64,000 nucleotides of DNA from Streptomyces sp. NBC_00091 (GCF_026343185.1 NZ_JAPEMA010000001.1:3286001-3350000); one strand, 5' to 3'; counted from the first letter of the stretch, positions 30,931-39,802 are shown. The notes: a model not told the origin generated them from the sequence alone. Numbers and translations: made by a program.

Positions 30931-32301
30931 ATGTACGCGTTCGACGGCCATGTGCCCGCTGTTCTGCTCAGACTCGATCGGAATCCGTTCCACCACGGAA
31001 CCCTCGGCGCCGTCAGATCCCTGGGGCGCAAGGGCGTGGAGGTCCATGCCGTCGTCGAAGCCGGGGGAGGTCCCGTGGGGCGTTCGCGCTATCTGCACGC
31101 GGTGCACGCCGGGCCCGCCGGGGGGTTGGACCCCGAGGCGCCCGAGGCGTTGCTGGAGTGCCTGGTCGGGGTGTCGGAGCGGATCGGGCGGCCGGCGGTG
31201 CTCGTGGCCATGGACGACCTGAGTGCCATCGCCGTGTCCCGGGTCGCCCCGATGCTGACGGACCGTTTCCGGATTCCCCATCAGCCCGACGGCCTGCCCG
31301 AGCGGGTGGCGGACAAGGCGGAGCTGTCACGGCTCTGCGCCCGCTGGGACGTCCCGCACCCGGAGACGGTGATCCCGGCGAGCGGGGGCGAGGCGGCGCG
31401 GGCCGCCTGGCGGCTCGGGCTGCCGGTGGTGGCGAAGTGGAGCCGTCCGTGGCTGCTGCCCGCCGGCGGCGGGCTGCGGAGCACCACGCTGGTGAACACC
31501 GCCGCCGAGGCGCGGCGGTTGTACGAGCGCAGCGCCGAGGCCGGGAGCCGGCTGCTGCTCCAGCGGTTCCTGCCCGCCGGGCCGGACACCGACTGGTTCT
31601 TCCACGGCGCCTTCGCCCGGGGCGGGCGGCCGCTGCTCGCCGGGTCGGGGCGCAAGGAGCTGTCCTGGCCGGTGCGTACGGGGCTGACGGCGGTGGGGCG
31701 GTGGCTGGCGGACCCGGCGGTGGAGGAGTCGGGGCTGCGGCTCGCCGAACGGCTCGGCTACCAGGGGATCCTGGACCTCGACTTCCGCCGGGACGAGCGC
31801 GGCACCTTCCGGCTGGTGGACTTCAACCCGCGCCCGGGCGCGCAGTTCCGGCTGTTCACCGACGACTCGGGGCTGGACGTGGTCCAGGCCATGTACCTGG
31901 ACCTGACGGGTCAGCGGGTGCCGACGCCCTCGGGCGGCCCCGGGCGGGTCTTCGTGGCGGAGAACTACGCGCTGCTGGCCGCCGTACGGGCGGGCTCGCG
32001 GCCCGGCCCGGTACGGACGGTGCCGCGCGGGGAGCGGGGGCGGACGGAGGCGGCCTGGTTCGCCCTTGACGACCTGTTGCCGTTCCTGGCGATGCTCGGC
32101 GCCTTCCTGGGGCGCGGCCTGGGCAAGGGCGCCCGGGTCCTGCGCGGTGTCCCCGCGCAGGGGCGGCGTACGGTCCGCGCGGTGCGGGCCCCGCGCCAGC
32201 GCGGCGGCGAACGGGCGTGGCCGCGGCCGCAGCCCTCCGGGCCGGCGCACGGGGCGCCGCCGGAGGCCTCGGCGGAGCCGGACGAACTGGTGACGCGGTG
32301 A
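30931..32301 (+). CDS. ATP-grasp domain protein
   Basis: 456 residues from ATG 30931 (GTG 30913 would add six). The N-terminal preATP-grasp part begins VPAVLLRLDRNPFHHGTLGAVRSLGRKGVEVH. The ATP-grasp core includes LPVVAKWSRPW, RLLLQRFLPAGPDTDWFFHG and the metal-binding stretch LDLDFRRDERGTFRLVDFNPRPGAQF. The ~110-residue tail is basic and Pro-rich. ATP-grasp ligases join a carboxylate to an amine or thiol through an acyl phosphate. It is followed after ~100 bp by an FAD oxygenase, suggesting a two-enzyme tailoring pair. Substrates unknown. Confidence 0.8.
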   Translation: MYAFDGHVPAVLLRLDRNPFHHGTLGAVRSLGRKGVEVHAVVEAGGGPVGRSRYLHAVHAGPAGGLDPEAPEALLECLVGVSERIGRPAVLVAMDDLSAIAVSRVAPMLTDRFRIPHQPDGLPERVADKAELSRLCARWDVPHPETVIPASGGEAARAAWRLGLPVVAKWSRPWLLPAGGGLRSTTLVNTAAEARRLYERSAEAGSRLLLQRFLPAGPDTDWFFHGAFARGGRPLLAGSGRKELSWPVRTGLTAVGRWLADPAVEESGLRLAERLGYQGILDLDFRRDERGTFRLVDFNPRPGAQFRLFTDDSGLDVVQAMYLDLTGQRVPTPSGGPGRVFVAENYALLAAVRAGSRPGPVRTVPRGERGRTEAAWFALDDLLPFLAMLGAFLGRGLGKGARVLRGVPAQGRRTVRAVRAPRQRGGERAWPRPQPSGPAHGAPPEASAEPDELVTR

Positions 32302-32383
32302 CGTGGTGATGTGGCGGCTCGGCGGTCCGGCGGTTCGGTGACGCGGTGACTCGGCGGTCCGGTGACGTGGTGGCTCGGTGACG
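32289..32383. repeat. GGTGACGCGGTGAC-type imperfect tandem repeat
   Basis: The gap between the ATP-grasp and FAD genes consists of imperfect repeats of GGTGACG(C/T)GGTG and CTCGGCGGTCCGG, starting within the last codons of the ATP-grasp gene. It looks like slippage-derived DNA. Confidence 0.6.
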
Positions 32384-32404
32384 ATCTAGTTGGGAGGAGT
32401 GGCC

Positions 32405-33691
32405 GTGAGGCGGATGGACGATCTCGTGGTGGTCGGCGCTGGCCCGTACGGGCTGTCGATCGCCGCGCACGCGGCGGCGGCCGGGCTCGGCGTGCGGGTA
32501 CTGGGCCGGCCCATGGCGTCCTGGCGGGACCACATGCCCGAGGGCATGTACCTCAAGTCGGAGCCGTGGTCCTCCAACCTCTCCGCGCCCGACGGCCGCT
32601 ACACCCTGGCCGACTACTGCGCCACCCGGGGCCTGACCGCCGAGCACGGCAACCCGCTGCCGATCGGCACGTTCAGCGCGTACGGGCTCTGGTTCGCCCG
32701 GCACGCGGGCCTGCCCGAGGTGGAGGAGGCCACCGTCACCGAGGTCACCCCGCAGGGCGACGGCTTCCGCGTCCGCACCGCCGAGGGGCCGCCGCTGCTG
32801 GCCCGTACGGTGGCCCTGGCCGTCGGGGTGATGCCCTTCACGCACTACCCCGGGGCGCTGCGCGACCTGCCCCCGGAGCACTACTCGCACAGCAGCGGCC
32901 ACCGCGACCTGTCCCGCTTCGCCGGGCGCGAGGTGGCCGTCCTGGGGGCCGGGCAGGCTGCGCTGGAGACGGCGGCGCTGCTCGCCGAGTCGGGGGCCCG
33001 GCCCTGTCTGGTGGCCAGGCGGTCCCGGCTGAACTGGAACACCGTCCCGCAGCCGCTGGAGCGGCCCCCGCTGCGGGCGCTGCGGGACCCGCACAGCGGT
33101 CTGGGCACCGGATGGCGCAGCTGGGTGTGGTCGGAGCTGCCGTGGGCGGTGCGGCGGCTGCCCGCGCCGAAGCGGGAGCGGATCGCCGCCACGGCGCTGG
33201 GGCCCGCCGGGGCGTGGTGGCTGCGGGACCGCTTCGAGCGTCGGGTGCCCGCGCTCATGGGGCACCGGCTGCACCGGGCGGTGGCGGTGGGCGGCCGGAC
33301 CCGGCTCGGGCTGACCACGGCGGCCGGGGAGTCCGTCGTACTGGACACCGCGCACGTCATCGCCGCGACCGGGTTCGCCCCGCACCTGGACCGGCTGGAA
33401 CTGCTCGACGCACGCCTGCGGGCCGCGCTGGTCACCGTGGGCGGGAGCGGGACGCCGGAGCTGAGCCCGGGCTTCGAGTCCTCCTGGCCGGGGCTGTTCT
33501 TCGCGGGGCTGCTGACGGCTCCCTCATTCGGACCTTCCATGCGATTCGTGCACGGTGCGGGGTTCACGGCGGGGAGACTGGTGAAGGGAGTCCGCAAGCG
33601 CCTCGGCGCGCGGGGTCCGCTGCCGGGCTCCTCCGGCGGTGTCCGGCCGGTCCGGGCCGCCGCCGGGCGTCCGGAGACGTATCTACGCTGA
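32405..33691 (+). CDS. FAD/NAD(P)-dependent monooxygenase-like oxidoreductase
   Basis: 428 residues; GTG 32405 is chosen because GGGAGGAG lies just upstream. Two Rossmann sites are visible: VVVGAGPYGLSIAAHAAAAG (FAD, about residues 7-26) and VAVLGAGQAALETAALLAESG (NADPH, about 180-200). VIAATGFAPHLDRLELL is the ATG-type motif of flavin monooxygenases. It resembles lysine/ornithine N-oxygenase-like and FMO enzymes. Proximity to the ATP-grasp gene suggests joint modification of an amine or amino acid. Confidence 0.82.
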   Translation: MRRMDDLVVVGAGPYGLSIAAHAAAAGLGVRVLGRPMASWRDHMPEGMYLKSEPWSSNLSAPDGRYTLADYCATRGLTAEHGNPLPIGTFSAYGLWFARHAGLPEVEEATVTEVTPQGDGFRVRTAEGPPLLARTVALAVGVMPFTHYPGALRDLPPEHYSHSSGHRDLSRFAGREVAVLGAGQAALETAALLAESGARPCLVARRSRLNWNTVPQPLERPPLRALRDPHSGLGTGWRSWVWSELPWAVRRLPAPKRERIAATALGPAGAWWLRDRFERRVPALMGHRLHRAVAVGGRTRLGLTTAAGESVVLDTAHVIAATGFAPHLDRLELLDARLRAALVTVGGSGTPELSPGFESSWPGLFFAGLLTAPSFGPSMRFVHGAGFTAGRLVKGVRKRLGARGPLPGSSGGVRPVRAAAGRPETYLR

Positions 33692-33714
33692 GATCCACCT
33701 GAGAGGGGTCCGCG

Positions 33715-34050
33715 ATGGGCGCGGAGCGAGCACAGGGCGGCCGTGGCTGGGTGCGCATCCCCGCCAGCCGCGGGGAGCAGCCCACGGCCCGGGCGGCCAC
33801 GGGATCACCGCACGGTTTCCGGCCCACCGGCGCTTCCGGTCCTTCCGGCCCTTCCGGTCCCTCCGTCCCTCCTGGCGCCTCCGCCCCTTCCGCCTATTCC
33901 GCCCCTTCCGGCCCCTTCGGGTCCGGCGACCAGGCCGCGATCTACCTCTCCCTCGTCAAGCGCTGGCGGGAGGCCGGACGCACCCTTCCGGGGCATCCTG
34001 ACGAGGAGTGGGAGCGGCTCATCTCCCAGCCGTGCTGGCCAGGCCGTTAG
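33715..34050 (+). CDS. Small hypothetical protein with GPS-rich collagen-like middle
   Basis: 111 residues from ATG 33715 with GAGAGG upstream. The middle (about 38-70) is Gly/Pro/Ser-rich (ASGPSGPSGPSVPPGASAPS), encoded by 9-bp repeats of CCTTCCGGC type. The C-terminal ~40 residues are a likely folded segment: DQAAIYLSLVKRWREAGRTLPG, then HPDEEWERLISQPCW. No signal peptide. It ends 14 bp before the SpoIIE phosphatase start, so the two are probably co-transcribed. Function unknown. Confidence 0.6.
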   Translation: MGAERAQGGRGWVRIPASRGEQPTARAATGSPHGFRPTGASGPSGPSGPSVPPGASAPSAYSAPSGPFGSGDQAAIYLSLVKRWREAGRTLPGHPDEEWERLISQPCWPGR

Positions 34051-34064
34051 GTGGTGTGTCTCTC

Positions 34065-36152
34065 ATGGCAGCGGCGGAGCGCGACGAACCGGGGCAGGGT
34101 GCTCCCGGCCCCGTGACGGGCCCGGGCGAGCGGCTCGCGCTCAACGGCATGGGCAGCTTCGAATGGGACCTGGACGCGGGCACCCTCAGCCTCGACGAGG
34201 CCGGCCTGGCCGTCTTCGACCTGGAGGCGGAGGAGTTCGACGGGACCCCCGCGGGCCTCGCGGCGCGGATCCCGGCCGATGACGCGGCCCGGCTCTCGGA
34301 CACCGTGACCGGGGTGCTGGACGGCGGCGGGGCGACGTACGGCTCGTACTTCACGGTGCGCCGGCGCGACGGCCGCGACCAGTGGACCCACACCACGGGC
34401 CGGGTGCTGCGCGACGCCGACGGGCGGCCCCTGCGGATCGTCGGGATCGTCCGGGACGCGACCGCCGAACTCGCCCACGCGACGGTGCTGCGGAAGCTGG
34501 AGAACGCGCGCACCCAGCAGGCCGCGATCGTGCTGCGCACCACGGAGGCCCTGTCGCGGGCGGTGACCGTCGACGACGTGACGGCCGCCCTGACCGGAGC
34601 GGGCGCGCTGGAGCGGCTCGGCGCGGACGGGCTGGCCCTGGGCCTGGTCGAGAACGGCACCATCAAGATCATCGCGCTGAGCGGGGAGACCCTGGAGATC
34701 CTCAGCGAGCGGAAGTTCACCCGCCTGGACGGCTCGCTGCCGCTGTCCCAGGCGGTCCTCACCCGCAAGGCGCGCTTCGTCACCTCCCTCACCGAGCTGG
34801 CCGGCGAGTTCCCGCTGCTCGCCGACTACCTGGGCCGGATCAGCTACGACGCGGCCGCCTACCTCCCCCTCATCGCCCAGGCCAAGGCCATCGGCGGGCT
34901 CGTGCTCTTCTACCGCCGGCGCAGCGACTTCAGCCCGGAGGAACGCAACCTGTGCCTGGGCCTGGCCGGCATCGTCGCCCAGTCCCTCCAGCGGGCGCTC
35001 CTCTTCGACCAGGAACGGGAGTTCGCCACCGGCCTCCAGGCCGCCATGCTGCCCCGCCGGATCCCCGAGATCAGCGGCGGGGAGATCGCCGTCCGCTACC
35101 ACTCCGCGTGGAGCGGGCGGGAGGTCGGCGGGGACTGGTACGACGTGATCGCCCTGCCCCGCAACCGGGTCGGCATCGTGGTGGGCGACGTACAGGGACA
35201 CGACACGCACGCGGCGGCCATCATGGGCCAGCTCCGCATCGCGCTGCGCGCGTACGCCGGCGAGGGCCACCCGCCGTCCACCGTGCTGGCGCGGGCCTCG
35301 CGCTTCCTCGCCGAACTGGACACCGAGCGCTTCGCGACCTGCATGTACGCACAGGTCGACCTGGAGACCGGAGGCGTACGGGCGGTCCGCGCGGGCCACC
35401 TCGGCCCGCTGATCCGGCACACGGACGGGCGTACGGGCTGGCCCAACGTACGCGGCGGCCTGCCGCTCGGGCTGGCCTCCGTCTTCGAGCAGGAGGACTT
35501 CCCCGAGACCCGCCTCGACCTGGTGCCCGGCGAGACGCTCGTGCTGTGCACCGACGGGCTGGTGGAGGAGCCCGGGACCGCCATCACCACCGGCATGGAG
35601 GCCCTGGCCCACGCGGTGCGCAGCGGGCCCCAGGGCGCCGGGGCGCTCGCCGACCACCTCTCCGACCGGCTCTGGGAGCGCTGGGGCTCCGGCGACGACG
35701 TGGCCCTGCTGGTGCTGCGCCGGGCCCCCGACCCGGGCACGCACCGGGCGCCCCGCATCCACCAGTACGTCCACCAGGCCGACCCGGAGGGGCTGTCGGA
35801 GGCCCGCTACGCCCTGCGGCAGGCCCTGCGCGACTGGGGCATGGCCGAGCTGGCCGACGACGTCGAGCTGGCGGCGGGGGAGCTGCTGGTCAACGCCCTG
35901 CTGCACACCGATGGCGGGGCGGTGCTGACGATGGAGGTGCTGCCGGAGCCCGTGCGGCGGATCCGGCTGTGGGTCAAGGACCGCTCCAGCGTGTGGCCGC
36001 GCCGGCGCACCCCGGGCGAGGCGGCCACCACGGGGCGCGGGCTGCTGCTGGTGGACGCCCTGGCCACGCACTGGGGGGTGGAGTCCCGGGGGGACGGGAA
36101 GGCCGTCTGGTGCGAGTTCGACGCCGGCGGGAGCCCGCGCGGCACGGGGTGA
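34065..36152 (+). CDS. PAS-GAF-SpoIIE (PP2C)-HATPase multidomain protein phosphatase
   Basis: 695 residues from ATG 34065; GTG 34056 is possible. The domain order is PAS (about 25-120, FEWDLDAGTLSLDEAGLAVF), GAF (about 150-300, FYRRRSDFSPEERNLCLGLAGIVAQSL), SpoIIE/PP2C (about 330-545, GREVGGDWYDVIALP and VGDVQGHD supplying metal aspartates) and a C-terminal HATPase anti-sigma-like kinase domain (about 560-690, ELAAGELLVNALLHTDGG and TTGRGLLLVDAL). Such proteins control anti-anti-sigma phosphorylation in Streptomyces stress and development. No receiver or membrane segment is seen, so the signal is probably cytoplasmic. Confidence 0.88.
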   Translation: MAAAERDEPGQGAPGPVTGPGERLALNGMGSFEWDLDAGTLSLDEAGLAVFDLEAEEFDGTPAGLAARIPADDAARLSDTVTGVLDGGGATYGSYFTVRRRDGRDQWTHTTGRVLRDADGRPLRIVGIVRDATAELAHATVLRKLENARTQQAAIVLRTTEALSRAVTVDDVTAALTGAGALERLGADGLALGLVENGTIKIIALSGETLEILSERKFTRLDGSLPLSQAVLTRKARFVTSLTELAGEFPLLADYLGRISYDAAAYLPLIAQAKAIGGLVLFYRRRSDFSPEERNLCLGLAGIVAQSLQRALLFDQEREFATGLQAAMLPRRIPEISGGEIAVRYHSAWSGREVGGDWYDVIALPRNRVGIVVGDVQGHDTHAAAIMGQLRIALRAYAGEGHPPSTVLARASRFLAELDTERFATCMYAQVDLETGGVRAVRAGHLGPLIRHTDGRTGWPNVRGGLPLGLASVFEQEDFPETRLDLVPGETLVLCTDGLVEEPGTAITTGMEALAHAVRSGPQGAGALADHLSDRLWERWGSGDDVALLVLRRAPDPGTHRAPRIHQYVHQADPEGLSEARYALRQALRDWGMAELADDVELAAGELLVNALLHTDGGAVLTMEVLPEPVRRIRLWVKDRSSVWPRRRTPGEAATTGRGLLLVDALATHWGVESRGDGKAVWCEFDAGGSPRGTG

Positions 36153-36291
36153 CCGGGCGCTCACTCCGGGTTGTGGGGTGCGGGGGGTGGGGTGATGATG
36201 CGGCCATGAAACGGATGCTGGTTCTTCGGGACGCGCTGGTTCTCCGGGGCGTCCGGCTGGTCGTGGGCGTCCCGCTGCTTGTGGACGTACG

Positions 36292-36468
36292 GTGCGCCGC
36301 CTGACCAGGGGTGCGGTCACGGGCATCGTGGCGACGCTGGCGGTGCTGCTGCTGGCGGCCGGGGGCCAGGCGGTCGTCGACCGGACGACGGGGCGTCCGC
36401 ACACGGACCCCGGATGCCAGACGGTCGCGTTCATGTCGATGACGGGCGTCGCGCCCGAGTGCCGGTAG
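36292..36468 (+). CDS. Small signal-anchored hypothetical protein
   Basis: A 58-residue frame from GTG 36292. It reads RRLTRGAVTGIVATLAVLLLAAGG, a basic N-terminus plus a hydrophobic helix, then a short mature part with two cysteines (PGCQTVAFM and PECR). This matches the look of small secreted or anchored streptomycete proteins. No strong ribosome site is present. The alternative 32-codon frame at 36206-36304 overlaps it and looks less protein-like. Confidence 0.45.
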   Translation: MRRLTRGAVTGIVATLAVLLLAAGGQAVVDRTTGRPHTDPGCQTVAFMSMTGVAPECR

Positions 36469-36503
36469 CGGCGGCCACCGGACCTGCGGGGCGGCCCACC
36501 CGG

Positions 36504-36944
36504 CTACCGGTGGTCGGCCACCACCTCGATGTCCTGGGTGTCCTGCGCGACGGTGTCGACGGAGCGCGGGAACAGGCCCTGGAGGTGGATCTCCTGGAGC
36601 GACGCGACGGCCGTCGCGCGGCCCGGGTGGACGCTCCCGGTGATCGGGCTGTGCGCCACCCATTCGTGCTCGGCGCCGTCGCAGACGACCTCACCCGCGC
36701 CGATGCTCAGCTGCGAACCGTCCTGGATGACGGTGGCCTTGATCTGAACCGCCCCTCCGAGTGACGCGGCCTCGCAGTGGTAGGTGCCGGAAAGGGTGAT
36801 TCCGCCGTCCTCGGCGATGTGAGCTTCCGACTGTACGGAAATTCCCTGATTGAAAACGGTGGCGTGGGCGGGAGCCGTGAACAGGGTCGTCGCGGCCAGG
36901 GCGGAGAAGGCCCCCAGGGCCATTCGGCGGGCGGTCGTACGCAT
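36504..36944 (-). CDS. Secreted DUF6299 family protein
   Basis: 146 residues from ATG 36944 with a textbook GGAGGAAAA ribosome site. A signal peptide (about 1-29, ending TAPAHA) precedes a compact beta-rich domain: HIAEDGGITLSGTYHCEA, VVCDGAEHEWVAHSPITG and HPGRATAVASLQEI. Two cysteines in YHCEA and VVCDGAEH probably pair. These motifs define the actinobacterial DUF6299 family. Function unknown; it is extracellular. Confidence 0.75.
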   Translation of the reverse strand: MRTTARRMALGAFSALAATTLFTAPAHATVFNQGISVQSEAHIAEDGGITLSGTYHCEAASLGGAVQIKATVIQDGSQLSIGAGEVVCDGAEHEWVAHSPITGSVHPGRATAVASLQEIHLQGLFPRSVDTVAQDTQDIEVVADHR

Positions 36945-37108
36945 TTTTCCTCCGGGTGGGTGCGGTTGGCGGGATTCTGCCGGAACGCATTGTGCTGGCA
37001 ATTGGCGGGCAACTCGCTCCGCACGCTCGTGTCGGTGTGTGCAATTCCCCGCTCGGGCGCGTGAAACTGGCCGAAATACTTCCCCGCCGGTCCGCGCCCT
37101 TCCGGTTG

Positions 37109-37184
37109 CCGTCACCGTCCCCCCCCGCAGTCCCCCCGCCGTCACCGTCACCGTCACCGTCCCCGCCGTCACCGTCCCCATCGC
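37109..37184. repeat. CCGTCA microsatellite-like tract
   Basis: Repeated CCGTCACCGTC(C) units lie in the divergent gap between the DUF6299 and DUF4352 genes. The tract is strongly strand-asymmetric (pyrimidine-rich on plus). It could change promoter spacing by slippage. Confidence 0.6.
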
Positions 37185-37214
37185 CGCCCCGAAGATCCCC
37201 GAAGGGGTTCCCGT

Positions 37215-37826
37215 ATGCGTCAGTCCGCTTCCGTCCTCGCCGCCGCCACCCTGCTGCCCGTCCTGCTGCTCACCGCCACCGCCTGCCAGAGCGCCCCCGA
37301 GGGGGCCGCGCTGGCCCCGGCCGCCGTGCCCGCCGTCCCGGTCGACGACGGGGCGCCCGGCACCGACGAGGAGCCCGCCGCCCCGGACCGGGCGGCGGGG
37401 ACGGGCGCCGCGAAGGACGCCCATGTGGGTGACTCCGTACGGGTGCAGGGCCACGAGGTGGGCCGCCACCTCCAGGTGGTGCTGGGCGCGTACGTGGACC
37501 CGGCGGTCAGCGTCGAACCGAACTACGGGCCGCCGGCCGGGAAGCGCTGGGTGGCCGCCTCCATGTCGTTCGTCAACGTCGGCGGGGCCTCGTACGGGGC
37601 GCTCGGGCGCATGTGGGCGTACGACGGCGCGGGCAAGCGCCACCCGGTGGTGCGCACCGGTGAACTGACGACCGGCAAACCGCTCGTCTTCGATTCCCTC
37701 GCGGTCGGTGAGCGGGCCGAGGGATGGGTCGTGTTCGAAATCCCGGAAAACCAGCGCATCGTGCGGCTCCAGTACCAGGACGCGAACATGCAGGCGAATT
37801 CCGGAGGGGGATTCTGGTCGGTCTAG
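37215..37826 (+). CDS. DUF4352 domain lipoprotein
   Basis: 203 residues from ATG 37215. A lipobox (LLLTATAC, Cys near residue 24) predicts a lipid-anchored exported protein. An Ala/Pro-rich linker (about 25-70) leads to an immunoglobulin-like DUF4352 domain: RHLQVVLGAYVDPAVS, KRWVAASMSFVNVGGASYGALGRMW and VGERAEGWVVFEIPENQRIVRLQYQ. Such domains are extracellular and often bind proteins or ligands. Role unknown. Confidence 0.8.
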   Translation: MRQSASVLAAATLLPVLLLTATACQSAPEGAALAPAAVPAVPVDDGAPGTDEEPAAPDRAAGTGAAKDAHVGDSVRVQGHEVGRHLQVVLGAYVDPAVSVEPNYGPPAGKRWVAASMSFVNVGGASYGALGRMWAYDGAGKRHPVVRTGELTTGKPLVFDSLAVGERAEGWVVFEIPENQRIVRLQYQDANMQANSGGGFWSV

Positions 37827-37882
37827 CCCGCCCGGGTGAAAGGCCGTGAAAGGGCCCGGCGCCGGAGCATTAAGGTGCGCGC

Positions 37883-38377
37883 ATGACTTCAACGCAAGCC
37901 GAAATCGACCGGTCCCATCTCGGCACCCTTTCCGTGCTCGCCTGGATCGGCGACCCCGCCGAGGGCCATGACATCCCGTACCTGCTCGCCTACACGCTCG
38001 GTGACGGCCCGCAGGGCCGGGAGGCGGGCGAGGCGGCCGCGCGCGGGCTGCTGGAGGAGATGGGCCTGCCCATCGGCGACGTGGTCATGGACGGCACCAT
38101 GCACCCGCAGAAGTTCGGCGTGAAGGTCATCCTCGCGGACAACCAGATCGCCCTGACCCTGCCCGGGCTGAACGCCACCTGCACCGCCCCGGACGAGTGG
38201 GTCGACGCGGCGAACGAGAGCGGCCAGGCGTACTTCCTGTTCGCCACGCGGGCCTGGCCCGAGGCCGTCCCGGGCAAGCCGGTCAGCAAGGAGCTCCTCC
38301 AGGCCTTCGCCGGCGACGAGGAGGTGCTGACCAGCAGCGCCCACTGCGTCGTCACCGTGCAGAGCCTGCAGCGCTAG
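37883..38377 (+). CDS. DUF5949 family protein
   Basis: 164 residues from ATG 37883, soluble and without a signal. The pattern LGTLSVLAWIGDP, DIPYLLAYTLGDGPQG, EAAARGLLEEMGLPIGD, ARAWPEAVPGKPVS-like (here TRAWPEAVPGKPVS) and FAGDEEVLTSSAHCVVTVQSL matches the Streptomyces DUF5949 family. Function unknown. It is convergent with the P450 gene across a tandem-repeat spacer. Confidence 0.72.
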   Translation: MTSTQAEIDRSHLGTLSVLAWIGDPAEGHDIPYLLAYTLGDGPQGREAGEAAARGLLEEMGLPIGDVVMDGTMHPQKFGVKVILADNQIALTLPGLNATCTAPDEWVDAANESGQAYFLFATRAWPEAVPGKPVSKELLQAFAGDEEVLTSSAHCVVTVQSLQR

Positions 38378-38419
38378 CGCCGGACCCCCGCCTCGCGGCA
38401 GCCGCCGCCCCTGCGGCTG

Positions 38420-38489
38420 CGGCCGCCGTGCTCCGGCCGCCGTGCTCCGGCCGCCGTGCTCCGGCCGCCGGGCCCCGGCCGCCGGGCCC
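38420..38489. repeat. Five 14-bp tandem repeats
   Basis: Three units of CGGCCGCCGTGCTC followed by two of CGGCCGCCGGGCCC, exact within each group, lie in the gap between convergent DUF5949 and P450 genes. GC is nearly 90 percent and the units can fold. A variable-number tandem repeat. Confidence 0.9.
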
Positions 38490-38548
38490 CCAGCCTGCCC
38501 GGCGGCCGGTTCTGCTGTCCGGTGCGCCCGGGGTGCGGCCGGTCGCGG

Positions 38549-39802
38549 TCAGGGGCGTTCGAAGGCGAACCGCAGCGAGCGGACGCGGTTGTCGAAGTTG
38601 GAGCCCGCCAGATCGGGCAGCCCCACCGCGCGCAGGCCCACCGGCCGGGTGAGCAGCTCGCGGAACAGTGCCTTCATCTCCACTCGGGCCAGGTGGGCGC
38701 CCAGGCAGAAGTGCGGTCCGCCGCCGCCGAAGCCCAGGTGCGGGTTGGGGGAGCGGGTGATGTCGAAGGCGTCCGGGTCGGGGAAGACCGCCTCGTCGCG
38801 GTTGGCGGAGGCGTAGTAGAGCACCACCTTGTCGCCGGGCCGGAACAGGTGCCCGCCCAGGGTGTGTTCGGCGGTGACCGTCCGGCGGAACTGGATGATC
38901 GGCGTCGAGTGCCGGATCATTTCGTCCACCGCGCCGTCCGCGTACTTCTCGAAGTCCGAGAGCAGCAGGTCCCGTTGTCCGGGGAAGTCGGTCAGCAGGG
39001 TCAGGCCGTGGCTGATGGCGTTGCGGGTGGTCTCCACCCCCGCCACCATCAGGAGGCTGAAGAAGGCGCCCAGCTGGCGGGCGCCGAGCGCCTGGCCGTC
39101 CACGTTCGCGCAGACCAGGGCCGAGATCAGGTCGTCGGTGGGGTTCTTGCGCCGCTCCCGCCCGATGCCCGCGACCATCCGCTGCATCCGGGCCAGGGCC
39201 CGCAGCCCGCGCCCCGGCATCCGCAGCCGGGCCGCCAGGCCGCGCTCCACGCCGATGTTCTCGGAGGCGTGGTTGACCCGGTCGGCGATCTCGGCGCGGT
39301 AGTGCTCCGGGATGCCCATCATGTTGCAGATGACCTCCAGCGGCAGCCGGGAGGACACCGCCGAGACGAACTCCTCGGGCTCCTCGGCCAGGACGTCGTC
39401 CACGATCCGGGCCGCGACCGCGTGGATGTCCTCCTCGGCCGCCGCCAGCAGCCGCGGCGTGAACGCCCGCTGCACGATCTTCCTCAGCTGCGCGTGGTCC
39501 GGGCCGTCCAGGTTGACCATGGAGTCCCCGAACAGCGCCCGCACCCACCGGGCCGGTTCCGGCGTGGTGACCCCGGGGGCGCTGGCGAACACCTTGGGCA
39601 GACGGCTCGCCTCCTGCACGTCCGCGTGGTGCACGAGGGCCCAGTGGCCGCTGCCCTCCGGGACGAACACCGGGGAGTCGAGCGCGCGCAGACGGGCGAA
39701 GGCCGCGAGGCGGTGGGCGGGGGGCCGCTGCCAGAAGCCCGGCTCGGCCAGCTCGCCTCCGGGGTCGGTGCCGGGGCGGTGCCGTTGTGGGGGGAGTGTC
39801 AT
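38549..39802 (-). CDS. Cytochrome P450, CYP124/CYP125-like
   Basis: 417 residues from ATG 39802, soluble. The heme loop FGGGGPHFCLGAHLAR carries the ligand Cys366. The I-helix AGVETTRNAISHG and the stretches DEMIRHSTPIIQFRRT and LYYASANRDEAVFPDPDAFDITRSPNPHLGFGG are those of actinobacterial lipid- or steroid-side-chain hydroxylases (CYP124, CYP125, CYP142). ExxR and PERF-type regions are present. No ferredoxin or reductase gene is adjacent. Substrate is a guess from family only. Confidence 0.87.
   Translation of the reverse strand: MTLPPQRHRPGTDPGGELAEPGFWQRPPAHRLAAFARLRALDSPVFVPEGSGHWALVHHADVQEASRLPKVFASAPGVTTPEPARWVRALFGDSMVNLDGPDHAQLRKIVQRAFTPRLLAAAEEDIHAVAARIVDDVLAEEPEEFVSAVSSRLPLEVICNMMGIPEHYRAEIADRVNHASENIGVERGLAARLRMPGRGLRALARMQRMVAGIGRERRKNPTDDLISALVCANVDGQALGARQLGAFFSLLMVAGVETTRNAISHGLTLLTDFPGQRDLLLSDFEKYADGAVDEMIRHSTPIIQFRRTVTAEHTLGGHLFRPGDKVVLYYASANRDEAVFPDPDAFDITRSPNPHLGFGGGGPHFCLGAHLARVEMKALFRELLTRPVGLRAVGLPDLAGSNFDNRVRSLRFAFERP

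Noticed and set aside
36206..36304. 32-codon frame starting MKRMLVLRDALVLRG
   Set aside because: Overlaps a better candidate (36292-36468), has no clear ribosome site and looks like low-complexity GC-rich sequence.
38420..38489. Short regular repeats considered as a CRISPR array
   Set aside because: Units are contiguous 14-mers without unique spacers, and no cas genes are near. The other arrays here are also spacerless.
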